DNA of 45,443 nucleotides from CAZTVF01 sp964616985 (GCA_964616985.1 CAZTVF010000033.1:1-45443), one strand, 5' to 3'. Shown: positions 14,413-23,211, numbered from the stretch's first letter. Numbers and translations are program-made. Notes: a model not told the origin generated them from the sequence alone.

Positions 14413-16497
14413 TTACTGCCCGCCGTCCCGCGTGTAGTTCAGCAGCCCGCCGGCGGCGAGGATCTTCCGCTGGCGCGGCGCGAGCTTCAGGTTGCACACG
14501 AAGTCGAAGCCCTTGGTCGCGTTGCGAACGGTCACGCGCTCGGCCGAGCCGATGGCGCCCGCGACGTCGTCGATCGCCAGGCTGTCGCCCGCCTCGACGC
14601 GGTCATAGTCGGCCGCGTCGGCGAACGTCAGCGGCAGGATCGCGAAGTTCACCAGGTTCGCCTGGTGGATTCGCTCGATCGCCTTGGCGATCACGGCCCG
14701 CACGCCCAGGTACATCGGGCACAGGGCCGCGTGCTCGCGGCTGGAGCCCTGGCCGTAGCTGTCGCCGGCAACGACGACGCCGTGGCCGCCCTTGTCCTTC
14801 ATCGCCAGGGCCCGCTGCGCGAAGGTGGGCTCGCCCGCCTGGTTGAGCGGGTTGAAGACGTACTTCGCATATTCGGGCACGTTGGAGCGGTGCTTGAGCA
14901 GTTCGCCCGCGGGCATGATGTGGTCGGTGGTGATCTTGTCGCCCACCTTGATCAGCACGCCGCCTTCGAGCTTCGCTGGGGGCGTCTGGCCGCGCGGGGG
15001 CTTGACGATCGTCGAGCCGCGGACGACTTCCAGCGTCGCCGCCTCGTCGGGGGCCGCCGGCGGCTGAAGCATGCCGTCGTCCAGCAGGAACTGCTTAGGC
15101 TTGCCCACGGGCTTGTAGGCCACGCCGAGCTTCTCCGTCAGCACGCGGGGGTCGGTGACCTCGCCCGTCAGCGCGGCCGCCACGGCGGTCTCGGGCGAGA
15201 CGAGGTACACCTGGTCGCCCGTGGTGCCGCTGCGCCCGGCGAAGTTGCGGTTGCACGTCCGCAGGCTGACGGCGCCCTCGGCCGGCGAAAAGCACAGGCC
15301 GATGCACGGCCCGCAGCCGGATTCGAGGATTCGCACGCCCGAGCGGACCAGGTCGGCCAGCGCGCCGTTCTCGGCCAGCATCTCCAGCACCTGCTTGGAG
15401 CCCGGCGCGATGCCGGCCTCGACCGCCGGGTGCACGGTGCGGCCCTTCAGCGAGCGGGCCACCAGCATGAGGTCCTGGAAGCTCGAGTTGGTGCACGAGC
15501 CGATCACCACCTGGCCGACCTTCTTGCCGGCGGTGGCGGCGACGGTGACGATGTTGTCGGGGCTGGAGGGTGCCGACATCAGCGGCTCAAGCTTCGACAG
15601 GTCGATCACGATGCGGTCGAACGACGCCTCGACCGCGGCGCCGTCTTCCTTGATCTTCACGCCCTTGCAGAACGCCTTGATGTTGGCGATGACGGCGGCG
15701 TCCTTCTTCGCATCGAGCTTCTTGGTGATGCGGTCGTACGCGGCGCCCTCGTCGGCCGCCAGCGGCACGAACTGATCGCCGCGGCCCTGGGCCTGGAGGA
15801 ACTGCTGCGTCACGTCGTCGGCCGGGAAGACGCTGCACGTGACGCCCAGCTCGGCGCCCATGTTCGTGCACGTGGCGCGGGCGGGCACCGGCAGCGTGGC
15901 AACGCCCTTGCCGTAGTATTCGACCACGCAGCCGACGTTGCCCTTGGTGGTCAGGATCGACAGCAGCCGAAGGATGATGTCCTTGGGGGCGACCCACGGC
16001 TTGAGACGGCCGCGAAGCTCCACGCCGATCACCTTGGGGCAGGTGGTGTAGAACGCCCCGCCGCCCATGGCCACGGCCACATCCAGGCCGCCGGCGCCGA
16101 TCGCGAGCATGCCCATGCCGCCGCCGGTGGGCGTGTGGCTGTCGCTGCCGACGAGCGTGCGGCCGGGGCGGGCGAACCGCTCCAGGTGCACCTGGTGGCA
16201 GATGCCGTTGCCCGGGCGGCTGTGGTACGCGCCCAATTTACGCGAGATCGACTGGAGGTACAGGTGGTCGTTGTGGTTCTCAGGCCCGAACTGGGCCATG
16301 TTGTGGTCGACGTAGCTGACGGAGACCTCCGTCCGCACGCGTGGCACGCCCATGGCCTCCAGCAGCAGGAAGGCCGTCGTGCCCGTCGCGTCCTGCGTGA
16401 GGGTCTGGTCGATGCGGATGCCGATCTCGGTGCCCGTCGTGAGCTCGCCCACCACGAGGTGCTCGGCGAGAATCTTGTGCGTCAGTGTCTGTGTCAT
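14413..16497 (-). CDS. acn: Aconitate hydratase (single-chain, short type)
   Basis: This 694-residue protein has the three iron-sulfur cysteines in GSCTNSS (about residue 334) and CGPCIGL (about residues 394-397), plus LVGSDSHTPTGGGMGMLAIGAGG and the C-terminal swivel-domain signature GDSYGQGSSREHAAL. The length is shorter than AcnA (about 890) or AcnB and fits the bacterial short form sometimes called Aquifex-type (TIGR01342). It converts citrate to isocitrate via cis-aconitate in the TCA cycle; close homology to LeuC/LeuD and homoaconitase leaves some doubt about substrate. A good ribosome site (GTAAGGGA) precedes the ATG. Confidence 0.92.
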   Translation of the reverse strand: MTQTLTHKILAEHLVVGELTTGTEIGIRIDQTLTQDATGTTAFLLLEAMGVPRVRTEVSVSYVDHNMAQFGPENHNDHLYLQSISRKLGAYHSRPGNGICHQVHLERFARPGRTLVGSDSHTPTGGGMGMLAIGAGGLDVAVAMGGGAFYTTCPKVIGVELRGRLKPWVAPKDIILRLLSILTTKGNVGCVVEYYGKGVATLPVPARATCTNMGAELGVTCSVFPADDVTQQFLQAQGRGDQFVPLAADEGAAYDRITKKLDAKKDAAVIANIKAFCKGVKIKEDGAAVEASFDRIVIDLSKLEPLMSAPSSPDNIVTVAATAGKKVGQVVIGSCTNSSFQDLMLVARSLKGRTVHPAVEAGIAPGSKQVLEMLAENGALADLVRSGVRILESGCGPCIGLCFSPAEGAVSLRTCNRNFAGRSGTTGDQVYLVSPETAVAAALTGEVTDPRVLTEKLGVAYKPVGKPKQFLLDDGMLQPPAAPDEAATLEVVRGSTIVKPPRGQTPPAKLEGGVLIKVGDKITTDHIMPAGELLKHRSNVPEYAKYVFNPLNQAGEPTFAQRALAMKDKGGHGVVVAGDSYGQGSSREHAALCPMYLGVRAVIAKAIERIHQANLVNFAILPLTFADAADYDRVEAGDSLAIDDVAGAIGSAERVTVRNATKGFDFVCNLKLAPRQRKILAAGGLLNYTRDGGQ

Positions 16498-16576
16498 ATC
16501 ATTCCCTTACCTTTGTTCCGTGACGAAAGGTCCAAGATATCAGAAACGTTTTCCCTCTGCAAATGGGCTTGTGCGC

Positions 16577-16815
16577 CTGGAGTGCGGCGGGTGCATTCTG
16601 CTTGAGCGCAACAGCAGAAGCTTCCAATATCCAAGGGGCTGACTGCCGCTCGCCTTTTGGCGATGTTTGAGCATCTGCCGCCATCGAACATCGCCAAAAC
16701 GCGAGCGATGCCCAGAATCAGCATATGCGAAGCTCTTTCTGTGCCGCTGACGACCGAATGCACCAGCGCCGTCGTTGCCTGCGGTGAGCTTGCCGAACCG
16801 CCGCCGCACTCCAAA
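16577..16815. repeat. Family B element, long variant, copy 3
   Basis: The termini (CTGGAGTGCGGCGG at the left, CCGCCGCACTCCAAA at the right) match those of the 105-base copies, but the interior differs. It holds an internal near-perfect hairpin: TTTTGGCGATGTT (16655-16667) with AACATCGCCAAAA (16687-16699), extended by GCTCGC/GCGAGC. It fills most of the gap between acn and the SASA gene. Confidence 0.8.
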
Positions 16816-16886
16816 GGGCCTTGCTTTCGATGACACGGAGGCGGACAATCTCGCGCCGTTGGACCCCAATCAATCGGAGACGAATC

Positions 16887-19010
16887 ATGAAGAGCATAGC
16901 GGCCCTGTTGACCCTCGCGATCCTGTTCCCCCTCGCCTGCTCGCCGCAGACGCCGGAGCCCACGCCCTCGCCCACGCCGCCGGTGCGGGCCATCCCGCCG
17001 CAGGGAGAGTTGAGGCTGCCCAGGGTCTTTGACAGCGGCATGGTGCTGCAGCGCGAGATGCCCATCCCCGTCTGGGGCTGGGCCAAGGCCGGCGAGAAGG
17101 TCAGCGTCTCGCTGTACGCCGCGGGAGCTACGTCGCAGATCGCCGGCGCCATCACCGCCACCGCCGACGCCAACGGCCGATGGCGCGTCAATCTGCCGGC
17201 GCACAAGGCCGGCGGGCCTTTCGAGCTGCGAGTGGCCGGTGAAGAGAAGACGATCAAGCTCTCGGACGTCCTGGTCGGCGAGGTGTGGATCTGCTCGGGC
17301 CAGTCCAACATGGAGTGGCCGCTGGCGAACTGCGTCGATGCGGACAAGGAAGTGGCCAACGCGAAGTACCCGATGATCCGCGAGTTCAAGATCCCGCGCG
17401 GCCAGGTGAACCTCTCCCCGCAGGACGATCTAGACGGCAAGTGGACCACCTGCTCGCCGGCCACCGCCAAGGGCTTCACCGGCGCGGGCTACTTCTTCGC
17501 CCGCAGGATTCACCAGGAACTGGGCGTGCCCGTGGGGCTGATCAACAATTCATGGGGCGGCATGACCATCGAGCCCTTCACGCCGCGCGACACGCTGGCC
17601 AAAGTTCCGGGCATCGGCCCCAAGCTGGCAGACTACGATGACGCCGTCAAGATCGCCCCGCTCACCAAGGCCGAGTTCGAGGCCAAGAGCGCCGCGGCCA
17701 AGAAGTCTCTCGACGAGGCCATGGCGATCGAGGCCGATGAGGCCGCCGTCAAGAAGATGGCCGACCCCAACCTCGACACCGCCGACTGGAAGCAGATGAA
17801 GCTGCCCATGGACTGGAAGAAGTCCGCCCTGCCAAACTACGATGGCGTGGTCTGGTTGCGCAAGACGGTTGATATCCCCTCGGAGTGGGCAGGCAAGGAC
17901 CTGCTGCTGCAGTTGGCCCCGGTCGACGAAGTGGACGTGACGCTGTTCAACGGCGTCGAGGTCGGCCGCACGGGCAACCTCAAGAAGAACGATTATCTCA
18001 AGTACTGGAACGTCGCCCGCACGTACAAGGTGCCCGCCGCGGCCGTCAAGGGCGGCAAGGCCGTCATCGCCGTGCGCTGCATCAGCGTCGCGTACGCCGG
18101 CGGCCTGTGGAGCGAGAAGCCCTTCGATATGCAACTGCTGCCCACCGACGTGCCGGGCGCCAAGAGCCTGTCCCTCAACGGCCCGTGGCAGTACAAGGCC
18201 ATCCACCAGATCCTCCCGGCCCCCGAAGACAAGACCAAGAAGGTCTTCGCCACCACCGTCTGGAACGCGATGGTGCGGCCGCTGGTGCCGTTTGCCATTC
18301 GCGGCGTGCTGTGGTACCAGGGCGAGTCGAACCTGTTTGAGAGCGCGACCTACACCGCCAAGATGCAGGCCCTGATCGCCGGCTGGCGGCAGGCGTGGGG
18401 CCAGGGCGACTTCCCGTTCTACTACGTGCAGTTGGCGCCTTACCGCTACGGCCCGGCCACGCAGGCACTGCCGCTGCAGTGGGAAGCCCAGACCGCGGCT
18501 TTGAGCATCCCCAACACGGGCATGGCGTGCACGGTGGACATCGGCGACCCCAACAACATCCACCCCAAGAACAAGCAGGCGGTCGGGCAGCGGCTGGCCT
18601 TGCTGGCCCTGGCCAAGACGTATGGCCAGGACAAGCTCGTGTGCAGCGGCCCGATGTACAAGTCGGTCGAGTTCAAGGACGGCAAGGCGATCCTCACGTT
18701 CGACGGCGTTGGCAGCGGCCTGGTCTCGCGCGACGGCAAGGACCTGACGTGGTTCACCATCGCCGGCGACGATTCGCCGACGACCATCCCGACGTCGTTC
18801 CCCGGCACGACGCAGCCGGCGCCCAAGGAGAAGGTCTTCATCCCCGCACAGGCGAAGATCGTGGGCAACACGGTCGTGGTCTGGGCCGAGGGCGTCGCCA
18901 AGCCCACGGCCGTCCGCTTCGCCTGGCGGCAGGACGCCGAGCCGAATCTCTCGAACAAGGAAGGCCTGCCGGCGGTGCCCTTCCGCACGGACAAGCCGGC
19001 GAGCAAATGA
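16887..19010 (+). CDS. Sialate O-acetylesterase-like exported protein
   Basis: This 707-residue protein opens with a signal peptide ending LACS; the lipobox is weak, so lipoprotein status is uncertain. LPRVFDSGMVLQREMPIPVWGW and GEVWICSGQSNMEWPL (about residue 137, nucleophile Ser in GQSN) are hallmark sequences of SASA/acetylxylan esterase proteins (PF03629). VGLINNSWGGMTIEPF and GVLWYQGESNLF (about 475) follow. The middle includes an inserted beta-sandwich with a galactose-binding-like look (WLRKTVDIPSEWAGKDLLLQL). Such enzymes remove acetyl groups from polysaccharides or sialic acids. The start at 16887 gives the signal peptide and follows GGAGA. A family A hairpin repeat lies directly downstream. 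Confidence 0.85.
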   Translation: MKSIAALLTLAILFPLACSPQTPEPTPSPTPPVRAIPPQGELRLPRVFDSGMVLQREMPIPVWGWAKAGEKVSVSLYAAGATSQIAGAITATADANGRWRVNLPAHKAGGPFELRVAGEEKTIKLSDVLVGEVWICSGQSNMEWPLANCVDADKEVANAKYPMIREFKIPRGQVNLSPQDDLDGKWTTCSPATAKGFTGAGYFFARRIHQELGVPVGLINNSWGGMTIEPFTPRDTLAKVPGIGPKLADYDDAVKIAPLTKAEFEAKSAAAKKSLDEAMAIEADEAAVKKMADPNLDTADWKQMKLPMDWKKSALPNYDGVVWLRKTVDIPSEWAGKDLLLQLAPVDEVDVTLFNGVEVGRTGNLKKNDYLKYWNVARTYKVPAAAVKGGKAVIAVRCISVAYAGGLWSEKPFDMQLLPTDVPGAKSLSLNGPWQYKAIHQILPAPEDKTKKVFATTVWNAMVRPLVPFAIRGVLWYQGESNLFESATYTAKMQALIAGWRQAWGQGDFPFYYVQLAPYRYGPATQALPLQWEAQTAALSIPNTGMACTVDIGDPNNIHPKNKQAVGQRLALLALAKTYGQDKLVCSGPMYKSVEFKDGKAILTFDGVGSGLVSRDGKDLTWFTIAGDDSPTTIPTSFPGTTQPAPKEKVFIPAQAKIVGNTVVVWAEGVAKPTAVRFAWRQDAEPNLSNKEGLPAVPFRTDKPASK

Positions 19011-19023
19011 CGCTCTCGATTGA

Positions 19024-19092
19024 AGGGTGGCGGCCTTCCCAGGCCGCCACCAGACCTGGCTGGAAGGTGGCGGCCTGGGAAGGCCGCCACCC
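19024..19092. repeat. Hairpin repeat family A copy 3
   Basis: Two GGTGGCGGCC-containing arms, as in copies 1 and 2, between the SASA gene and the esterase gene. Confidence 0.85.
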
Positions 19093-19128
19093 TGACCGTG
19101 AGTAGAAAACGCACAACGAGGAGCTTCG

Positions 19129-19863
19129 ATGTCGCTACTGCACGTGAGATTCGACAGCCCCACGCTGGGGCGGCCGGCGCAGATGAACGTCATCCTGCCC
19201 GAGGGCGATGGCCCGTTCCCCGTGCTGTACCTGCTGCACGGGCTGGGGGGCGACTGCAACTCGTGGCTGGAGACCTCCATGCCGCGCCGCACGCGGGACC
19301 TGCCGCTGATCCTCGTCATGCCCGAGGGCGAGCGAGGCTACTACTGCAACGACGGGCGGGCCGGCTGCAACGAGTACGAAAACCACATCGTCAACGACGT
19401 GCTCACGTACGTCGACCGCAGCTTCCGCACGATCCGCAGCCGCTCGGGCCGGGCCATCGCCGGCAACAGCATGGGCGGCTACGGCGCGCTGACGCTGACG
19501 ATGCGGCACCCGGACCTCTTCTGCGCGGCCAGTTCCATGAGCGGCTCGCTCTACTTCCAGCATGAGAAGCACCCGACCGATTCGGAATACCCCACCTCGC
19601 TGATGGCCGTGCTGCCGCGCGAGGACTACGACTGTTTCCGCCTGGCCGAGAGCTTCGGCCGCACCGGGCGCGAGCTGGCGATCCATTTCCACTGCGGCAC
19701 AGAGGACTACCTGCTGCAGTGCAACCGGGACTTCCACGCGCACCTCGAAAGGCTCAAGATCGCCCATCACTACCGCGAATACGCCGGCGAGCATGACTGG
19801 GCCTACTGGGAACAGCACATGCAGGAGACGGTCGATTTCATCATGGCCAGCGTGGCCCATTGA
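19129..19863 (+). CDS. Esterase D/acetylxylan-esterase-type alpha/beta hydrolase
   Basis: This 244-residue protein shows the PF00756 esterase pattern: FPVLYLLHGLGGDCNSW oxyanion region, nucleophile elbow GNSMGGYGA (Ser about residue 113), Asp in FHCGTEDYLLQ, and catalytic His in EHDWAYWEQ. No signal peptide, so cytoplasmic. Relatives include S-formylglutathione hydrolase, tributyrin esterase and acetylxylan or feruloyl esterases. Next to a SASA-type deacetylase and near GH43, a role in removing acyl groups from imported oligosaccharides is plausible. A strong GAGGAG ribosome site precedes the ATG. Confidence 0.85.
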   Translation: MSLLHVRFDSPTLGRPAQMNVILPEGDGPFPVLYLLHGLGGDCNSWLETSMPRRTRDLPLILVMPEGERGYYCNDGRAGCNEYENHIVNDVLTYVDRSFRTIRSRSGRAIAGNSMGGYGALTLTMRHPDLFCAASSMSGSLYFQHEKHPTDSEYPTSLMAVLPREDYDCFRLAESFGRTGRELAIHFHCGTEDYLLQCNRDFHAHLERLKIAHHYREYAGEHDWAYWEQHMQETVDFIMASVAH

Positions 19864-19870
19864 ATGAAGC

Positions 19871-19999
19871 AGTAGCCAGTAAACAGTAAAAAGTAACCAG
19901 TAAAAGGATGTTCTCTGCGCCTGGTCACCGGTTACTGGTTACTGCTTACTGTTTACTGTTTACTGCTTACTGCTTACTGTTTACTGTTTACCGGTTACT
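19871..19999. repeat. Heptad repeat with complementary arms
   Basis: Five 7-mers of the form AGTANNN (19871-19905) face ten consecutive 7-mers of the form GNTTACY (19930-19999: GGTTACT, GCTTACT, GTTTACT and variants). The two runs are reverse complements in register and can form a long imperfect hairpin. Confidence 0.85.
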
Positions 20000-20047
20000 T
20001 GACCACCGGCCTTGAATGAGCCTCGCCGCTGACGGTATCCTCACGGT

Positions 20048-20578
20048 ATGACTGAAACGAAGAGCACATATTATGCGACGTGGGCAACGGCGTGGGGGCC
20101 GATGGGCGGCGTGTGGGGGCCCAGGGGCCTCTGCCGCGTCGTGCTGCCTCACTACATGATGAAGGACCTCGAGCAGCTGCTGGCCTGGGAGCACCAGGAG
20201 GCCGTCCGTGACGAGAAACCCTTCGCCTCCATGATCGATTGCTGCCGCGCCTACTTCAACCTCAAGCCGGCCGACTTCGCCGCCATCGAGTGCGACCTGC
20301 CCGCACCCACGACGCTGGGCGGCAAGGTGCTGCGGGCGTGCCGCGAGATTCCGTGCGGCCAGACGCGGAGCTACCTGCAACTGGCAACGCTGATCGGACA
20401 GCCGGAGGCCGCCCGCGCCGTGGCCGCCGCCCTGGGCAAGAACCCGATCCCGCTGGTCATCCCCTGCCACCGCGTCACCTACGCCGACGGCCGCAGCGGC
20501 GGCTTCTCCGCGCCCGGCGGGGTGGAACTGAAGAACCGCATGCTGTCGCTGGAGGCCAAGCTCGCGCCCAAGCCCTGA
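20048..20578 (+). CDS. ogt: Methylated-DNA-protein-cysteine methyltransferase
   Basis: This 176-residue protein has the active-site motif VIPCHRV with acceptor Cys at residue 140, the arginine-finger and helix-turn-helix region (RACREIPCGQTRSYLQLA, AARAVAAALGKNP), and the C-terminal GGVELKNRMLSLE segment. It repairs O6-alkylguanine by irreversible transfer of the alkyl group to its own Cys. An N-terminal ribonuclease-like domain of about 75 residues precedes the catalytic domain, giving full Ogt length. No Ada-type regulatory domain. It is a single gene behind the heptad repeat. Confidence 0.92.
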   Translation: MTETKSTYYATWATAWGPMGGVWGPRGLCRVVLPHYMMKDLEQLLAWEHQEAVRDEKPFASMIDCCRAYFNLKPADFAAIECDLPAPTTLGGKVLRACREIPCGQTRSYLQLATLIGQPEAARAVAAALGKNPIPLVIPCHRVTYADGRSGGFSAPGGVELKNRMLSLEAKLAPKP

Positions 20579-20747
20579 TGTCCCGCGCGGCCGATCCCAT
20601 CGTTGCCCCCGCCAGCCCCGCGGCAAGGGGTTCTTGCGGGACCCAAACAGCATCCAGAAATCCCGCGTCTCACGCCGATACTACTCATTGGCGACGGACG
20701 CGACGCCTTGTGGCGCTGCGCCCGACTGGCCTCAAAGGGTGAAACGT

Positions 20748-22439
20748 ATGCAGAGAACTTTCTCGTTCACAATGGCGGCGGTCGTACTCCTGGCGGCATG
20801 CAGTGGGACGATGGCCAAAGATCTGTTCGTCAAGAGCGGCGCCGAAGGCGACGGCTCGGCCAAGGACAAGCCGATGGGCCTGCTGTGGAAGGCGCTGGAC
20901 AAGGCCGAACGCGGCGACGTGATCCACGTCACGGGCGGCATCTACGAGGGCAAGGGCGGCAGTGGCTCGTTCCTGATCAAGGTGCCCAACCTCACCGTCA
21001 CCGGCGGGTACGCCGACGACTTCTCCAGCCGCAACCCCTTCAAGAACTTCACCGTTCTGCAGCGGGCCAAGGACTACAAGGGCGGCGCGACCGGCCTGCC
21101 GGATGGCATCATCTCCGGCGACGAGCGGGCCGACCACGGCGGGCTGATCCTCGACGGCGTGGTCCTCAACAGCCAGACGCGCAACACCTACGACGCCACC
21201 GGCAAGCTCAACGCCAAGGACTCGTGGAACGGCTGCATCCTTCAGGTCCGCAGCAAGGACATCAAGATTCGCAACTGCATCCTGCTCAACAGCTACGGCG
21301 AGGGCATCTACGGCAGCTGGCAGGGCAAGGACAACGAGATCAGCAATTGCTTCGTGCTGAACACGTTCCGCGAGGGCATCTCCACGCGGTCGGCCCAGCC
21401 GGGCTCGCAGGTAACGATCAAGAACTGCACCGTCGCCTTCTGCTGGTTCAGCCCGGGCAAGGGCGGCGGCATGGGCGTCTTCGTCGGCCGCCAGGGCAAG
21501 ACCGTCATCCAGGACTGCGTCTTCGCCTTCATGCAGACCGAGGGCGGCGAGGCCGGCTACGCCGTCAGCAACACCTTCGGCAATGACGCCACCGTCATGA
21601 AGGGCAACCTCTTCAACGGCTGCGTCGGCGGGTATTACGCCTACATGGACGCCGACAAGAAGAACCTCCTGGCCTGGAAGGACAGCGACCTCAAGGACAT
21701 CAACAAGGACCCCGGCAGCTACGTGCTGGCCGAGGCCGGCGGCAACGCCGAGGCCGACACGGGCATCAAGCCCGACAAGGACTACTTCGAGAAGTTCTCC
21801 AACTTCGTCGCCTCCGAGCCCGGCAAGCTCAACATGGACTCCATGAACCAGATCCGCCAGATGCTGGGCCTCAACCTCCAGGCCGAGCCCGGCAGCCCGC
21901 GGAAGAACTGGGGCATGGTTTACCCGCTGACGGCCGTGGTGCCAAACCTGTGCTGCTCCGCCGCCGGCAAGGGCGTGCAGACCGAGGCCAAGTTCGAGAC
22001 GTATGCCTCCGCTTCGGGCGGCAGCGCCCCGGCGGCCGGCGACGGCGAAAAGCCCGCGGCGGCCAAGGAATACGCGGCGGTTGAGTTCGACTCATTCAAG
22101 AAGGGCTCCGAGGGCCTCAAGGACCTCGCCGGCAAGGCCGTCGCCTTCAAGTGCTCCATGGGCGACTCGGCCACGACGTATCTCCTGAAGAACGCCGCCC
22201 GCGACGATTACGCCTGCTACAAGCTCCAGGCCCTGACCGATACGGGCATGAGCACCAAGGTCGTGTACGCCTACATCCAGAAGGGCAGCGCGGCCCACAA
22301 GGAATACGAGAAGCTGCTCAAGAAGAAGGCCGATGTGAACGCAGCCGGCATCACCGTGCAGGGCACGGCGTGGTACGCCGGGGCCGACACGTACGCCTAC
22401 CCCGTCTGCGTCATCGTCGACAGTGTCGCCAAGAACTGA
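20748..22439 (+). CDS. Right-handed beta-helix lipoprotein with C-terminal unknown domain
   Basis: This 563-residue protein has a signal peptide with a good lipobox (VLLAAC), so it is probably a lipoprotein. LFVKSGAEGDGSAKDKPMGLLWKAL and IHVTGGIYEGKG are typical of the N-cap of parallel beta-helix proteins (DUF1565/pectate-lyase-like); repeated IRNCI, IKNCT and IQDCV turns run through residues about 150-310. After an Ala/Pro-rich linker, the last 120 residues (YAAVEFDSFKKGSEGL to VIVDSVAKN) form a separate compact domain I do not recognise. No clear catalytic triad, so lyase activity is uncertain; binding of a surface polysaccharide is equally likely. The start was chosen for the signal peptide. 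Confidence 0.75.
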   Translation: MQRTFSFTMAAVVLLAACSGTMAKDLFVKSGAEGDGSAKDKPMGLLWKALDKAERGDVIHVTGGIYEGKGGSGSFLIKVPNLTVTGGYADDFSSRNPFKNFTVLQRAKDYKGGATGLPDGIISGDERADHGGLILDGVVLNSQTRNTYDATGKLNAKDSWNGCILQVRSKDIKIRNCILLNSYGEGIYGSWQGKDNEISNCFVLNTFREGISTRSAQPGSQVTIKNCTVAFCWFSPGKGGGMGVFVGRQGKTVIQDCVFAFMQTEGGEAGYAVSNTFGNDATVMKGNLFNGCVGGYYAYMDADKKNLLAWKDSDLKDINKDPGSYVLAEAGGNAEADTGIKPDKDYFEKFSNFVASEPGKLNMDSMNQIRQMLGLNLQAEPGSPRKNWGMVYPLTAVVPNLCCSAAGKGVQTEAKFETYASASGGSAPAAGDGEKPAAAKEYAAVEFDSFKKGSEGLKDLAGKAVAFKCSMGDSATTYLLKNAARDDYACYKLQALTDTGMSTKVVYAYIQKGSAAHKEYEKLLKKKADVNAAGITVQGTAWYAGADTYAYPVCVIVDSVAKN

Positions 22440-22470
22440 CGCGTCGTCGCAGCGGATTGCATGCAGAATC

Positions 22471-22501
22471 GCGGCGTCGGAGAATCGCTCTCCGGCGCCG
22501 C
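22471..22501 (+). terminator. Terminator-like hairpin after the beta-helix gene
   Basis: GCGGCGTCGGAGA and TCTCCGGCGCCGC form a 13-bp stem with one wobble and a 5-base loop, followed by TCTATTTC, a weak T-tract. The remainder to 22680 shows nothing clear. Confidence 0.6.
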
Positions 22502-22679
22502 TCTATTTCGCTGCCCGGGGTGCTCCCGCCAACGCCCCCGGGACGGAGACTGGCCCCATGCCATTTGCCGGGACAATCCCTATAGTTAAATCAGCCGTTG
22601 GCTGATTGCATCCGTTGACATGAATGCTCTAATAGGGGTCCACTTTCTGACCGGGTCCATTAACTGTCTGGGGTGACCC

Positions 22680-23183
22680 ATGGACATGCGAATGCGAATT
22701 GTCGCCGATGACGGTAAGTACCACGTCTGGTGCCCTCACTATCCCGGCCAATGGCTTGCGCACGCGGGATCCTGCGACGAGGCCCTGAGGCAGTTGGCCG
22801 ACAGCGTGCTGGCGTACTACGACATCTACCTGGGCCTGCCCAAGCACGTGCTGTGGGTCAACCTGCCCCCCGGGGTGTCGCTGCCGGGCTCGCCCCGCGA
22901 CATGGTGGCGGTGACCGGCAAGGCGGATCGCCCGGTGGTCTTCCGGCTCAAGGCCCCCGCCGACGCGCGGACCGTCGCGGTCGCCGGGGACTTCAACGAT
23001 TGGCAGGCCCAGCCGCTGGAACGCCGCCCCGACGGCCAGTACCGGCTCATCCTCCGTCTGCCGCCTGGGTTTTATGGATACAAATACATTATTGATGGCC
23101 ACTGGTCGGCAGACCCGATGAACGACTTCCTGGCCACGCCCCGCACTGCCAAACAAGTGATATTGCCTGCTGCAACGAACTGA
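22680..23183 (+). CDS. HicB-like domain fused to a CBM48/AMPK-type glycogen-binding domain
   Basis: This 167-residue protein has an N-terminal segment (residues about 5-50: YHVWCPHYPGQWLAHAGSCDEAL, then ADSVLAYYDIYL) with the HicB-fold pattern: substrate-like beta hairpin, CP-x-x-PG and a DEAL helix. The C-terminal half (about 82-167) matches CBM48/AMPK1_CBM: VAVAGDFNDWQAQPLERRPDG, GFYGYKYIIDGHW and DPMND, with the sugar-binding Trp and Lys present. CBM48 modules bind glycogen or starch-like alpha-glucans. The combination suggests a glycogen-linked regulator or adaptor. No partner HicA or kinase lies nearby. The start is one of three close ATGs (22680, 22686, 22692). Confidence 0.7.
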   Translation: MDMRMRIVADDGKYHVWCPHYPGQWLAHAGSCDEALRQLADSVLAYYDIYLGLPKHVLWVNLPPGVSLPGSPRDMVAVTGKADRPVVFRLKAPADARTVAVAGDFNDWQAQPLERRPDGQYRLILRLPPGFYGYKYIIDGHWSADPMNDFLATPRTAKQVILPAATN

Positions 23184-23211
23184 GCCGGCCCCCCCCTTCC
23201 GGCTCCGTTCT

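Noticed and set aside
13714..16605. A long plus-strand frame over the aconitase operon
   Set aside because: Shadow frame; the minus strand encodes recognisable aconitase and LOG-family proteins.
19871..19999. CRISPR array
   Set aside because: Units are 7 bases with no spacers; it is a tandem or palindromic repeat.
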